Assembly (NCBI GenBank): GCA_947179485.1
Contig: OX359249.1
Coordinates: 9,176,001 to 9,240,000, forward strand
Length of the DNA stretch: 64,000 nucleotides
Direction of reading: 5' to 3'
DNA from: Allacma fusca
Lineage: Eukaryota > Arthropoda > Collembola > Symphypleona > Sminthuridae
This document shows positions 11,493-22,376 of the stretch, in pieces. The translations under genes were made by a program, and so were the position numbers. The notes under the pieces were generated by a model. The model saw only the letters and a program-made list of their open reading frames with translations, did no database searches and was not told the origin of the DNA. Within the stretch, counting starts at the first letter, position 1; the number at the start of each line of letters is the position of its first letter.

Positions 11493-12403
11493 CAGTGATG
11501 GGTAACGTTATTGGTTAACGTTAATGAATAGCGTTATTATCGATAAAATCCTAGTAACGGTTAATTAGAAATAACGTTTAACATATTCCCCTTGACTAAC
11601 AAAAACTTAACGAAAACCGAAACCCCTGGACAGAAAATAACATAAACCGAATCACAATAACGTTATTATCCGTTATTGAAAATCTTGGCCACTCTTACAA
11701 TTTACTACCATCTCTTATAATCAGATTTACGTTACATAAATTCAAAAATCGTTTCAAGCACTGGTAAATCATTTATACTGAATTGTTTTATAAGTTTGTA
11801 TTTTTTTCGTGATGTGCATAATAGACAAACATGTTAAAAAACTATTATATTCAGCTAATTGTACGCATCAAAATATATTTCAGTGACCTGGGAGTGTTTT
11901 GTAAAGTTACTGCAGTGGGGGATCCTTAGAATGACAAAATAAATAATAATCGTCCAAGTGCAGTGTAGACGGATGTGAAACACCTTTTAAGATATCACAA
12001 CTGTTCAATGCATGGCATTAGAACATTCGCGAAAAAGATAAATGATCTAATTGTATTTCTGGTAATGATACATAATATACACTTGCAAACATATAGAAAC
12101 TGTTCCATATTTCTATGTCAGATTTAATTTTACTTTTTAAAAATTCCGGGCGACTAACTTGACTTTAAATTTTCAGTCACAAATTGCAAACAATAATTGC
12201 TTAATTTTGATTTTGGAACAAGTTGCCATTTTACGTTTGATTGAAAATGGATGTATACCATTTTTACTGGTTACCGACAATGTATTTATTCTGAAACTAT
12301 TTGCATTAAGTCATTATTGTTTGCTGAAAACAAACGTTACGAAGACTTTTCGGGAATTAATAAAAGCAATGCTTGTGCTAAGATGTATAACCATTAAGCA
12401 TGC

Positions 12404-12957
12404 TTACAAGTAACCCTCGCCACATGCCCACTTGAGATCCGAATGAAATTTTGTCGGAACTTAGGTACCTGGCCAGGGATCCCAGCGAGACCAAAGGTTT
12501 GTGGCATCTCGCCCTGGTTTGAGGGGGAAATCTCGCAGAAGTTTTAAAATCTAATTCATGAGCAAAATTCGTGAGCAAAAATTCGTGTCCAACATGAATT
12601 TTACAATGTTAAATCCCATAAGAAATTTTCATTTTCGAAAGTCGATGATGCTCTTTTAAAAGAATGACACATTTATGGCATGAATTTATCATACGTGGTT
12701 CTAGCTACCTTCTTTACCTTAGAATGGCCAATAATGGTCACAACTAGGTTTTTGGCCTCATATTGGTCAATTTTGGTCACAATTATTTCTTTGGCTGCTT
12801 TGCTCACGAATTTTACTTTAAAACTGCGCGATTTCCCGAGCAAACCAGGGCGAGATGGCACAAACTTTTGGTCTCGCTGGGACCCCTGGCCAGGTACCTA
12901 AGCTCCCACAAAATTTCATTCCGATCTCGAGTGGGCATGGTGCGAAGGTTGCTTGTT
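12404..12957. mobile_element. Fold-back element with about 160-bp inverted repeats
   Basis: The left arm (about 12404-12570) and the right arm (about 12790-12957) are inverted copies. Both contain ACAAGYAACC near the outer end, then GAATGAAATTTTGT, TTAGGTACCTGGCCAGG, CCCAGCGAGACCAAA and CATCTCGCCCTGGTTTG. The centre (about 12570-12790) is AT-rich. No ORF is credible: those on both strands are mirror images of each other across the palindrome. No target duplication could be set because the outer ends are imperfect. Confidence 0.75.
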
Positions 12958-13140
12958 AGAGAAGCTTTATATTACTTTAAATCCAGAAAAATATTTTTCA
13001 TCAACCGTATTCATGTTAGAGAGAAAGAAATAATTTATTTCACTGATACCACAATAGTATTTGCCTTACGACACAGTACATAATAATTTCAAACATTTTT
13101 AACACAAAAAATATTTGTTATAAACTTGGTTATAAACATA

Positions 13141-16050
13141 CTAATTGTACAAGTGATGAAATGCTATCCTGTAAGATCCACGAATTGTGGTAATAATTAC
13201 ATCATTTATAAGCTGTTTAGATAAATTAAATCGTTGTCTAAATTGTTCAAAATGTTCAAAAATAGTTCCACGAGCTCCAATTAATAGTCCAATAACTTCA
13301 ATAGTTTTCAAATTGTATTTCTGCTTAAAGAAAGGAACACAAGGTTGATAAATCTGCTTCTTTTCATGATCCACTTCCATTGGTTGATTTCTATCTTTTT
13401 CCCATCTAACAGTTGGGTCTATTATGTAACCTACTTTGGTTACTTCATTAAAACATAAAATGTCAATTCGTCTAGTAGAATCATTCTCTCCAATACAATG
13501 TACTTCTTCGACCACCATCCATTGCTTGCTGTCTCTCAGATATTTTGTAATTATTGACCTAATATCATTATGCCTGTTGTTGCGTAAAAGACTGCCCTTA
13601 TCACAGGAACCAAGGACGTGCGCAAGGGTTTCTCTCCGAAAGCATCCATTATGTCTGCATCGGGAACCGTCCTGACTCCTACCGGGAAGATCTCTTACAG
13701 GGAAAACATTAGTTGACATTTTCAATACTGAAATCCATTCAGAACCAGTAAGGCCTTGCTTATGTAAAATAAGCTTATTTCCAAAAGTGCATTCTTGGTA
13801 CGTCACAACTCCAGCACCACGATGTAGTTTACTGCACCATTCGTCGTATTGTTGTTTTCTTAATTTATCTCGCATCATTTTAGTAATTTTTATTTTAGTT
13901 TTTGACTTTGAAATTAAAATCCTCCAAGAAATCATATCTTCAGTGCTTATTCCTAATGCATTCCTACATTCCTCCATTTCAGCAAAGCAATTGCGAACAT
14001 AGGGAATAGCACTAACCTTGGAATTCACTAATGCCACACAAATATTATAATGTTGTAAAAACACTTCCCATTGAGCATTAAACATATGCAATCCTCGTAA
14101 ACTTCTTGAGGTGTAAAGCATTGAAGTCGGAACATCATCGGGAAGACCAACAATTTCTTTTATAGACTTAGTTAATACGTTATTCAAGTCCAATAGAAAA
14201 CGCTTTGGAATTTTGTTCATGGGAGCACATTGTAAGGGATAAATAAGTGTTGGCCAGATGTATTGATTGATGATGGATAACTTCTGATCTGGCCGGAGCA
14301 TTTGTGTGCTCACTAAGTTTTGCAAATATTTGCCAAAATTTTTCATTGTACCAGCGAAATCAAAAATAATTTCATTATTGAAATTAACACCAAGATATTT
14401 GATGGTTTCATCTTTCCGAATTGATGGTATTATAAAATTTGCATCAATGATTATGTCATCCTCACATAATTCCCCATTCACTATATTGATTGATTTACAT
14501 TTTGATGAATTCGAACTGTATCCAACTTTGTCCATATTCAGTAAAGCTATTTTCCCCAACTCACATGCTCCTTCTACAGATTCCGATATCACAGCCAAGT
14601 CATCAGCAAATCCCACATTTGTCACTTTAGGAATGTTAGGATGAATTTCAAATCCATATGCATTAGTAATTTCATGTTCTGATAATTCTTTATGGATGTG
14701 ATCTACCGACATATTGAATTCTAATGGCGACTTGGGCAAACCTTGAAATACTCCTTTGTTGACATCTATAGGTTTTGACAATCCTTTCTGAGTTTGAATT
14801 TGCGTAGAGTTGCCTCTTAGTAAAGATTTTGATATTTCTCGCAGTCTTGATGGAATCAAAGTGTGATCATAGCATTGACAAATATGATTATGACTACTTT
14901 CTTCAAAAGCCTTGTTTACATCAAAAAATAAAATACAACAAGAAGATTTTTCCAGTTTGGCCTTTAGAAGAATTCCATTGATGATTGTTGTATTAATATG
15001 ACATCCCGGTATATTTGTGAATCCTCTCTGGTTTTCATTTAAATGTACAAATGATCTCAAACGCTTTTCAAATATTCGTTCTATAATTCTTCGTAATATT
15101 GAGCAAATTGATATAGGTCTCCAATTAGTAATTTCCTTCAAGTCACCCTTCTTTGGAATTAAAACTGTGCGAGCTCTTCGAAATGATTCGGGAACTAAAT
15201 TCCATTTTAGCATAATGTTGGCAATCGTAGCAATAACCTTCTTGCAGCTAATAATTCTTATGCTTCGAATTGTTACTCTATCCAGTCCGGGAGATGTATC
15301 ATGATTGATACCTTTTAATGAACTAACAACTTCATCCTCTGAAATATCATCATCCTGATTCGCCAATTCTTGATCATTGTCTGCTACTGTTGGACCATAT
15401 TCATCTAAAATCTTATCATTACTAAGGCTCCATCTTTGACTATAATGCTGAAATATTTGGTCTTGTGGTATTGAACAACTTGGTAACCTCATCGTACTTT
15501 GCATTACCATCTGAACAGCCTTCTTCCTTGAATTTGTGTAAAGATGTTGCATCAAATCATGATTGTATTTAGCTTGATTAAGATCACGTTTTCTCTTCGA
15601 CTTTCTCATTGGATTTGATTGATTTTCATAGGTCTCTTGAGAATTTAGAAAAATAGCATTATTTTTTCTTGCTTGATAATATTTGGTGGCTGGATGTTTT
15701 GGACCAGGTAACACGTTAATGGAGTCACGCAACGTAATTGAAATTGTGTCAACAAGTTTGGAGAATGCCACAAGGGTTGGTTTAACTTCAATCATGTGAG
15801 ATAATTCCACATTGTATTCATTCATTTTTAAATCAAGCTGTTTGACAATATCATCATGATGGTCTGAATTTGTATTTTCTATAGTTTCAATTTCAGAAGG
15901 TTGATAACTTGCGATTATATTCTGACGGGCCACATCTTTGTGTCTTTTAGCAATGTGTATTCCAAGGCCTTTGTACATTCCATGACAGTGAGGGCACTCT
16001 GTTTCTTCGTTTCTAGTTGTAGTGATTTTCGTTTTAACTTTTTTTGTCAT
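13141..16050 (-). CDS. R2-clade non-LTR retrotransposon ORF (reverse transcriptase + endonuclease), intact
   Basis: One uninterrupted 969-codon frame. The N-terminal zinc finger uses C19, C22, H32 and H37 (CPHCHGMYKG onward). Reverse-transcriptase motifs are in order: VLIPKKGD and NWRPIS (297-315), FDVNKAFEE with the motif A aspartate (376-384), GVFQGLPKSP motif B (433-442), GFADDLAVIS catalytic motif C (480-489) and IKYLGVNF (550-557). The C-terminus has the cysteine-histidine knuckle C798, C803, H811 and C816, an RHN triad (826-828), and a restriction-like endonuclease site with RRIDIL (D863) and IDPTVRWEKD (D878). This order (finger, RT, CCHC, restriction-like nuclease) is that of R2/R4/NeSL/CRE-type elements. 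There is no APE-type endonuclease. It is not at an rDNA site here. The 5' side shows a T/A homopolymer at about 16108-16132; a 3' end could not be fixed. Confidence 0.9.
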   Translation of the reverse strand: MTKKVKTKITTTRNEETECPHCHGMYKGLGIHIAKRHKDVARQNIIASYQPSEIETIENTNSDHHDDIVKQLDLKMNEYNVELSHMIEVKPTLVAFSKLVDTISITLRDSINVLPGPKHPATKYYQARKNNAIFLNSQETYENQSNPMRKSKRKRDLNQAKYNHDLMQHLYTNSRKKAVQMVMQSTMRLPSCSIPQDQIFQHYSQRWSLSNDKILDEYGPTVADNDQELANQDDDISEDEVVSSLKGINHDTSPGLDRVTIRSIRIISCKKVIATIANIMLKWNLVPESFRRARTVLIPKKGDLKEITNWRPISICSILRRIIERIFEKRLRSFVHLNENQRGFTNIPGCHINTTIINGILLKAKLEKSSCCILFFDVNKAFEESSHNHICQCYDHTLIPSRLREISKSLLRGNSTQIQTQKGLSKPIDVNKGVFQGLPKSPLEFNMSVDHIHKELSEHEITNAYGFEIHPNIPKVTNVGFADDLAVISESVEGACELGKIALLNMDKVGYSSNSSKCKSINIVNGELCEDDIIIDANFIIPSIRKDETIKYLGVNFNNEIIFDFAGTMKNFGKYLQNLVSTQMLRPDQKLSIINQYIWPTLIYPLQCAPMNKIPKRFLLDLNNVLTKSIKEIVGLPDDVPTSMLYTSRSLRGLHMFNAQWEVFLQHYNICVALVNSKVSAIPYVRNCFAEMEECRNALGISTEDMISWRILISKSKTKIKITKMMRDKLRKQQYDEWCSKLHRGAGVVTYQECTFGNKLILHKQGLTGSEWISVLKMSTNVFPVRDLPGRSQDGSRCRHNGCFRRETLAHVLGSCDKGSLLRNNRHNDIRSIITKYLRDSKQWMVVEEVHCIGENDSTRRIDILCFNEVTKVGYIIDPTVRWEKDRNQPMEVDHEKKQIYQPCVPFFKQKYNLKTIEVIGLLIGARGTIFEHFEQFRQRFNLSKQLINDVIITTIRGSYRIAFHHLYN

Positions 16051-16515
16051 TTTTTTTAAGAAACTGGTTTAATTTTTCTCTTTCTTTCTTATTTAAAAAA
16101 ATTATCTTTTTTTAAAAAAAAAAAAAAAAAAACACCAACCCTCCTAATATTCTGCCATAAATATAATTAAGAATACCCAAATAATTCTAAAATCCCCTTG
16201 TACCACCAAAAGGTGAAATTGTACCCCAAAAGTAATTCAAAATTCGTATTCTACATGTCTTATTTGTATAGACCCAATATATGATTAATGATAACACACT
16301 CCATCTTCTCCATACAAACCCCTAAATCTGGATTTGATATATTCATTGTTAATACTAACCGTTATTAACAGATTAACGCTATTGAATCCAACTGCTAACC
16401 GTTTATAACCATAACCGAATTTCCAAAAAACCAATAACGAAAACGAAAACCGAATTTAGACTCATTAACTTTTGAGTACATAACGTAAACCCAAATTTTC
16501 GGTTACCCATCACTG

Positions 16516-18023
16516 AAATTTATTAGCGAATTAGGTAGAAAAATTTATTTTAGTTCCATAGCATACATTATGAACTCAATTCTGTCTGATCTCTATCCGA
16601 TGTCATGGTGCTTAGCCTGAGCTTAGTGACTTATCCGTTAGTGCTGATCGTGCGGAGTGTTCCATAGCGTACCATAGATTGAGCTCTATGGTGGCTTGTG
16701 CCGCGAAGTTTGAATCGTGTAACGAAGACACCACGGCCTGGATTTGATTATAAAGGATACTCTTTCTAGAAACGACGGCAGTGTCTTCCAAGCTCACAAC
16801 AGAAGGAAGCTAATTAAGGGTACATGAGTCTGTTTTTTTCAATACGGCCAATCCCATATTGAAGCATTTTTTTGGAATATGTACATGCAATGTACATACA
16901 TACAATTTAAATAGTGAGGGTAATATTGAGACCAAATATTATTGGGCTATAACCAACCAATCCCAAATTATTACAAAATATATTTGGGACTAGTTGAGCT
17001 GCGGCACGGCCCCAAAGAATGGAGCGTGATAGGGCTTTCTGTTTACCTCGAAGGCGCTGCGCGTGTATTGCGTTACAGGAGCCTCCTCTCCTCGTCTACT
17101 TTAGCAAGCAAGCAATGCTTGCATGCTTGCTGTATGTACACACATGCAATCCACCCGTCACTTACGTCGTGAATGAACCCTTATGTATGTATGTATACAA
17201 AATGCCCGTGTCGGTTTTTTGCTGTTTTCGCGGTGAGCACAACGTAATACGCACTTTTTTAAAATTTTGATTCGTCGTTCATATGATGCCTAACATTTTG
17301 AAGCAAAAAAAAATGCAGATTACGTTGTGCTCACCGTGAAAAAAAATCCGTAATGAGCAAAAAATGTAATGTAATTTTTTTTAAAAATCCGTTATAATTA
17401 TCCCACGTTGTCCGAAAAAATCATGAAGCAACCTTAGGTTGCTGTAACAATTAAACCGCATGCCAAATTAAAATACTTGAGTTATTAAGGCTGCTAAAAA
17501 TTATTGAAATTTTCGGGCTTTTTCGGGTTTTTGACGTTCCTATTGAGATTTAGCGGAAAAAAATTGCTTGGAATTTTTTTCATCTTATTGTGCATCCGAT
17601 GGGCCCCTCTAAAAGTTTTTTAAAAAATAGTGATTTTCACGGTGGCCGTTTTCAAAAATACAGACTCACATATCTTTATACTTGAAGGTTATGGAGAGCT
17701 TGTAAACAGTGGATTTTTTATTGAAATGTTTGGGGCAGAATGAATCCTCTGAACTTCAATTCAAGCATAACGATTCGATTCAGTTCATTTCAAAGTTTTG
17801 AACTGAATCAATCGGTTCAGTTTCATCTTGAATCGAAAAAGTAGTGAATTGAATTGAACTGAACCGAAAATTTTCAATTCAGAATTGAATTGAACTGAGC
17901 CGAACCGAAAATTTTCAATTCAGAATTGAATTGAACTGAGCCGAACCGAAAATTTTCAATTCAGAATTGAATTGGTCTAAACACTAAATTATTTGACTTT
18001 TAAGATATGGCCTCTATACACAC
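16516..18023. other. Gene-free stretch with inverted repeats and a diverged MITE copy
   Basis: No supported gene. A short inverted repeat with arms GGTGAGCACAACGTAAT (about 17234-17250) and its complement (about 17319-17335) surrounds an AT-rich loop. From about 17690 to 17986 there is a diverged TAGTGGTCGG-family copy with a partly duplicated right arm (the phrase GAATTGAACTGAGCCGAACC occurs more than once). It shares AGAGCTTGTAAACAGT with the copy at 18232-18520; its right end reads TAGTGTTTAGACCAATTC in reverse complement. Confidence 0.5.
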
Positions 18024-18773
18024 TAGGGTTGGTCATACCGATATAACGATACGATATTATCGTTAATATCGTTCAATTTGGAGGAACGATATGCTACGAT
18101 AATTCTCGTATATTTCACGCGATATATCGGGCTACCTGAATATCGTTCTAAGAAGGTAGAATAGCCAAAAATTGCATACTGTGGCCATCTGACGTATTTC
18201 ATGTCCTAGAAAATGTCATCTGAACCGGAAGGAGTGGTGAAACCCGTTCAATTCAGTTCAGTAAAAATTAATTCATTTCAGTTCAGTTCAAATTTTTGAA
18301 TGGGATCTGGAGAGCTTGTAAACAGTAAATCTGTTGCTGAAATGTTTGGGGTAGAATGAATCGTTTGAACTTTAATTCAAGGGAAACGATTCAATTTAAT
18401 TCAATGTTATGAACTGAATCAATCGATTCAGTTTCATCTTGAATTAAATCGAAAAATTAGTGAATTGAATTGAACTGGACCGAAAATTTCCAATTCAGAA
18501 TTGGATTAGTCCGAGTACTAGAAGGAACGGTTAAACAGACTGTTGGAAAAGTGAATAATTGAAATTGAAGCATTATTTCGGCTTATTTATATTGATTATG
18601 TAACTTTCAATAAATTAAATACTTATTGAATATTTTTACTGCTTAATTTCATTATTATTTCAATTTATATTGTATATCGTTTTTATCGTTCTACCATATC
18701 GTTATCGGGATTATTTTTGTGAACGATAACGATATTAACGATATTTCGAAAGGTAACGATATGACCAACCCTA
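18024..18773. mobile_element. hAT-type element, TSD ATACACAC, with a nested MITE
   Basis: The left terminus TAGGGTTGGTCATACCGATA and the reverse complement of the right terminus, TAGGGTTGGTCATATCGTTA, are inverted repeats. Perfect 8-bp duplications ATACACAC lie at 18016-18023 and 18774-18781. Subterminal words ATATCGTTA and ATCGTTAATATCGTT repeat in both arms. A separate element of the TAGTGGTCGG family (18232-18520) is nested inside. No transposase. Confidence 0.85.
18232..18520. mobile_element. TAGTGGTCGG-family MITE nested in another element
   Basis: The left end AGTGGTGAAACCCGTTCAATTC-like sequence (from about 18232) and the reverse complement of the right end, TAGTACTCGGACTAATCC, are diverged versions of the 5102-5931 termini. 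The body carries the same AATTGAATTGAACTG phrases and the AGAGCTTGTAAACAGT phrase found at 17690. The target duplication is ambiguous (GAAGGA-like words on both sides but out of register). Confidence 0.6.
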
Positions 18774-19251
18774 ATACACACTCCATCAAACAAATGCTGA
18801 ACTTCCTGACCTCATCTTTGTTCTCAACTTCAATAACATTAGCTTTTTTTTTGCTATTTTATCAATAATTAATAATCCAAGATTATCTAGGTTCTTATCA
18901 GCTGTAACAATTACTGTAAAGATACGACGGTTATTTCTAAAGATAATGTCCTACTTAACTTACTACAGTATAATAAGACACTATTCTTTAAATGACGTAT
19001 ATACAACTCGAAATCGAATCAGGAACTACTTAACCCATAACAAGGTTCCACATGTTACAAAAAAGGATGCTTTGAACCAGGACATAGCGACTTTATCAAA
19101 AATAAAAAAACTTACTTATTTTATTTGTATAAATTCGCTAAACGCAGGTGATTTTTCTTTAGGCTAACAATAAGCTTCTGTTCATCCATCCTGCATATGG
19201 CAAATCAACAGAGAGTACTATTCAAGTTACTGTTAACAGTAGAGCTGGGGC

Positions 19252-20325
19252 CAGGCGCGTAGCCAAGGGGGGGGCAAAGGGGCAATTGCCCCCCCCCCCC
19301 ATTCGAAATAAAATACTCTCAAATCACTCAAAAAGTTAAAAATAAATCAGTCCATAACGAGACATGCAAACCTTTTTGGTGATTTGACAGTACATTTTTT
19401 TTATTTGTAAAAAAAATCACTTCGAAACTCAACATATGCAGTATTCCATGTAAATATCTGTGTATAAACAGCATAACTCTAGAATCACCCATGAAGTTTG
19501 CATGTTTCGTGTGAATGATTTATTACCCACGGCTCCTCCCGTCATTAACTGACCCATCCATACGCGCGAAAATCGTATCGCAATGTTGTCCATTGCGAGA
19601 GCAAAGGATTTCTAGATCAATAAATTTCTATCGAAATGGAAAAGCATTTCGATACGATTTTCGCGAGTATGGGTGGGTCAACTTTGGGCCGTGGGTAATA
19701 AACCATTCAATAAAGAGACGTTTTGGGTGATTCTAGAGTATATTTTTATTGTGTTCATCCTTGCTTAGCAGGTGATTTGAATGCATTGCGAAATCCCGAT
19801 TTCGCTTTGACCTTTGCCTCGTCGATTTGACTTCAACCTTCAACGGCAACAAAAGTATGAAAACAGCGGCTTTAAATATTTTCATATTAAAAGCTTTTAG
19901 CTTCTGTAACTTACACGCATCGCTTCGAGGGAATTTTTAAGCTGGATAGAATTATTAAATTAGTGAATTGTATTTAATTCTTCATTATGAAAAGGTCAAG
20001 CACGCCTGATATCCGCAGTTTCTTTTCGAAGCAAAGACGTGTGTCACAGGAACAGTAGGTTAAGCACCAGCTGAAACGATAGAAGCGAACCCAGGCCTCA
20101 AAATTCTCCGAAATCGGATCAAGCCCAATTAAAAATCTGGTCCAAAATTATTCAAATTTGATGGAATCGTAAAACGTGGAGAATTTTAAAATCTGAAATT
20201 CAGTTTGCAAAATTTGATGAGTTTTACATTCGTGAATTGGATTTCCCATAGAATGTGCCAGTTTACATATGTACGTTCTAATTAATGTTGCCCCCCCCCT
20301 TGGCCAATTCCTGGCTACGCGCCTG
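19252..20325. mobile_element. hAT-type element with poly-C/poly-G subtermini, TSD GCTGGGGC
   Basis: The terminus CAGGCGCGTAGCCA is present at the left and, in reverse complement, at the right. Perfect 8-bp duplications GCTGGGGC lie at 19244-19251 and 20326-20333. Just inside each end is a G or C homopolymer (19268-19300 and 20290-20301). A long hairpin sits inside at 19474-19740. No transposase ORF. Confidence 0.85.
19474..19740. repeat. 267-bp imperfect palindrome nested in the CAGGCGCG element
   Basis: The arms begin ACTCTAGAATCACCCA and end with its reverse complement. Further in, GGTTTATTACCCACGGC-like and CGAAAATCGTATCGAAATG-like words recur in inverted order, so nearly the whole segment can fold into one hairpin. 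It may be an independent fold-back MITE; I could not find a clear target duplication. Confidence 0.65.
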
Positions 20326-20337
20326 GCTGGGGCACAT

Positions 20338-20820
20338 GACCTAATAACGGCCTGGGTACCAACCAGCCCGACCCGTACGGGCATTGCAGTGGACAGGCTG
20401 GGCATAAGCTTGAAGTTTTTCGTTTTGTTGAAGAACCTTGCTCGCTAAATTCTTAACAGAGGGACTTGTGTAACACTACTGGAATGGCCATAATTATGTG
20501 CTACCAAATCACAAATACAATCAAAATCAAAGTAAATTTGGAAAAACTTAAGTAAGCCCAAAATTCTGGAGTTGCTACACTGACTGGCTGACGAGTTTTT
20601 AGTAGTGCCCATCAATAATACAAATAATGCCCAACCCGTTCCAGGTTCCAGTTCCAGCATGAGACCCAGAATGTAAGGCCGAGCTTGCTCGTGATAATTT
20701 GTTGAATACAAATTTGTCCAGTACTGTGCCAAGTGATGCTAATAAAATTATTTGAATGCCCAGCGAATCCAATGCAATGCCCATACGGGTCAGGCGGGCT
20801 GGTACCCTTATTAGACCCAT
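20338..20820. mobile_element. Inverted-repeat element with CCCGTACGGGCATTG arms
   Basis: The left arm (about 20338-20400) reads GACCTAATAACGG, then GGGTACCAACCAGCCC and GACCCGTACGGGCATTGCA. The right arm (about 20750-20820) carries the reverse complement of GGGTACCAGCCC and GACCCGTATGGGCATTGCA. It lies only a few bases from the right target duplication of the preceding element. No TSD could be set. ORFs in it are not credible. Confidence 0.6.
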
Positions 20821-21028
20821 GGGTACCAGCTGTAATTAATTGACGGAGCCCGTCATCCCACATTCTATTGAATGGGCCAGCCAGCCCGACTTTATGAATT
20901 TAGAAGTGACTCAATCAATTTCATGGAATTACAACCCTCTGCCACAGACAGCTATTAATTATCTTATCATTACAACCACAATTATATGACAATTTCGAGT
21001 TCCATTAAATCCCATTTGTACACTTACG

Positions 21029-22376
21029 GTAATAATAATGATGAAATAATGAATCCAATGAACTAATGAATTGTTTACTAATCTAATGAATGATGCATTA
21101 ATGAACTGGTGAGTTGTAATACACAGATTAAGGAATCAGTGTAAATACTGTAGTTCTGACGACTCATTTATCAACCAGTTTAATTTTGATGCGATATTAT
21201 TGATTGTCAGTTGGTCCATTAAGTGTAGAAGGGTGGACCCTGGGGCCATAAGATCGATTTTTTTGGGAAAACGTATAAATCAGTCAGGTCGCCCACAATA
21301 AAAGACAAGATCCGAAATTCAACTTTCTTCGCGATTCTACTGTTTTAAAATAACATTTGCTCAAAAATACCTGAAATCAAATATTTTGAGACTGTGCATT
21401 GTTGGGCTACATGGGAAATGTTTCAGACTATACTTTATATGATGGGTTTAAAGACTTCTTTAAAAAAATATGGGTCAATAATTGTGGCTACGTAATTGCG
21501 CTGGGAAGCGCGATGCGAACACGAAATTATTTAAGCATTTTAGATATTATAGAATAGATTCTTGTGCTTGGTTAAAATTTAGTGACATACATTGTTTGAC
21601 TATTGAGGAAATTTGATTGTCTTTTCAAGGAACAATCTGGTTTTTAATTAGGTTGATATTTCAAGCCCTTGCTGGCAAAAATCAGGTGTTTGATGAGAGT
21701 CATAAAAGTGCGAACTGATTGATTACACCTTTTGCTCTCCCTTGCTCATGGAACGGGCAACGTAAAACATTCAATCCCACATTTTGTAGCAACTTGTCTT
21801 CCAGAAATTACAAATTTGTTACAACCCCATAGCTTTAATAAAGCGTTCAAAAAAGTGGAGCGAAGTCAAAACATTTTGGGGACCTGAAATTTCGAGATTT
21901 TCTTGATTTTCGAATCTTTCTAATTTTTCCAACAATTAAAATTTGAATACGTTTGAACAAAATTAAAGGGCATTTAACCGTGCAATCATCAGACCCCCAA
22001 AAAGAGTGAAGCCAGATTTAGCCATCTTAAATCAGCTTCATAAATCCATAAAAAAATCGTATCAGTAGTGCTTCAACGATCGCCTTAATTTCAGGCATTC
22101 GGTTACCTGTTGACCCCATTAAAATCCGATCCGGAACAATTCTGTTGTACTGAATTGGAATTGCCACACAAAATTAACATCGTGCGCTATTAATTTTGAG
22201 ATGAATTGGTAATAATTAAATAACTTTAACATCACAATGTTAATTTATTCATTAAATTCATCAATTCACTGAATGCATCAGAATATTTTTAATGAATTCA
22301 TCATTCATTACATTACTAACGAAATCATCAGTTCATTGGATTCATTAGTTCATCAAATTAGTCTTGATTAACCTAT
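21029..22376. mobile_element. DNA transposon with about 70-bp TIRs, TSD ACTTACG
   Basis: Copy 1 of the duplication is uninterrupted at the homologous point (about 1740-1747), which identifies this 1,348-bp segment as an insertion. ACTTACG is duplicated at 21022-21028 and 22377-22383. The two ends are imperfect inverted repeats built from ATGAATCCAATGAACTRATGA and AATGAATGATG words. No ORF of note is inside, so it is non-autonomous. A 7-bp duplication (possibly 8 with one mismatch) does not settle the superfamily. Confidence 0.8.

Larger units (their letters stand above)
11493..16515. mobile_element. hAT-like terminal repeat pair enclosing a MITE and an R2-type retrotransposon
   Basis: The left terminus CAGTGATGGGTAAC (11493-11506) is matched exactly by the reverse complement of the right terminus (16502-16515). 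Subterminal sequences on both sides are rich in TTAACGTTA, AACGTTA and GAATAGCGTTA-type words, as in many hAT elements. No hAT transposase is visible. The flanking 8-mers (CTCTTCAG left, AAATTTAT right) are not duplicates, so either the pair are termini of different copies or the locus rearranged after insertion. The span contains the inverted-repeat element at 12404-12957 and the retrotransposon ORF at 13141-16050. Confidence 0.55.

Noticed and set aside
12673..13083. Opposite-strand ORFs of 62-106 codons
   Set aside because: They are mirror images generated by the arms of the fold-back element at 12404-12957.
16612..16797. 61-codon minus-strand ORF, tested as a continuation of the Helitron helicase
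   Set aside because: No helicase motif and no match to the expected sequence before SLTPAGMPPHK.
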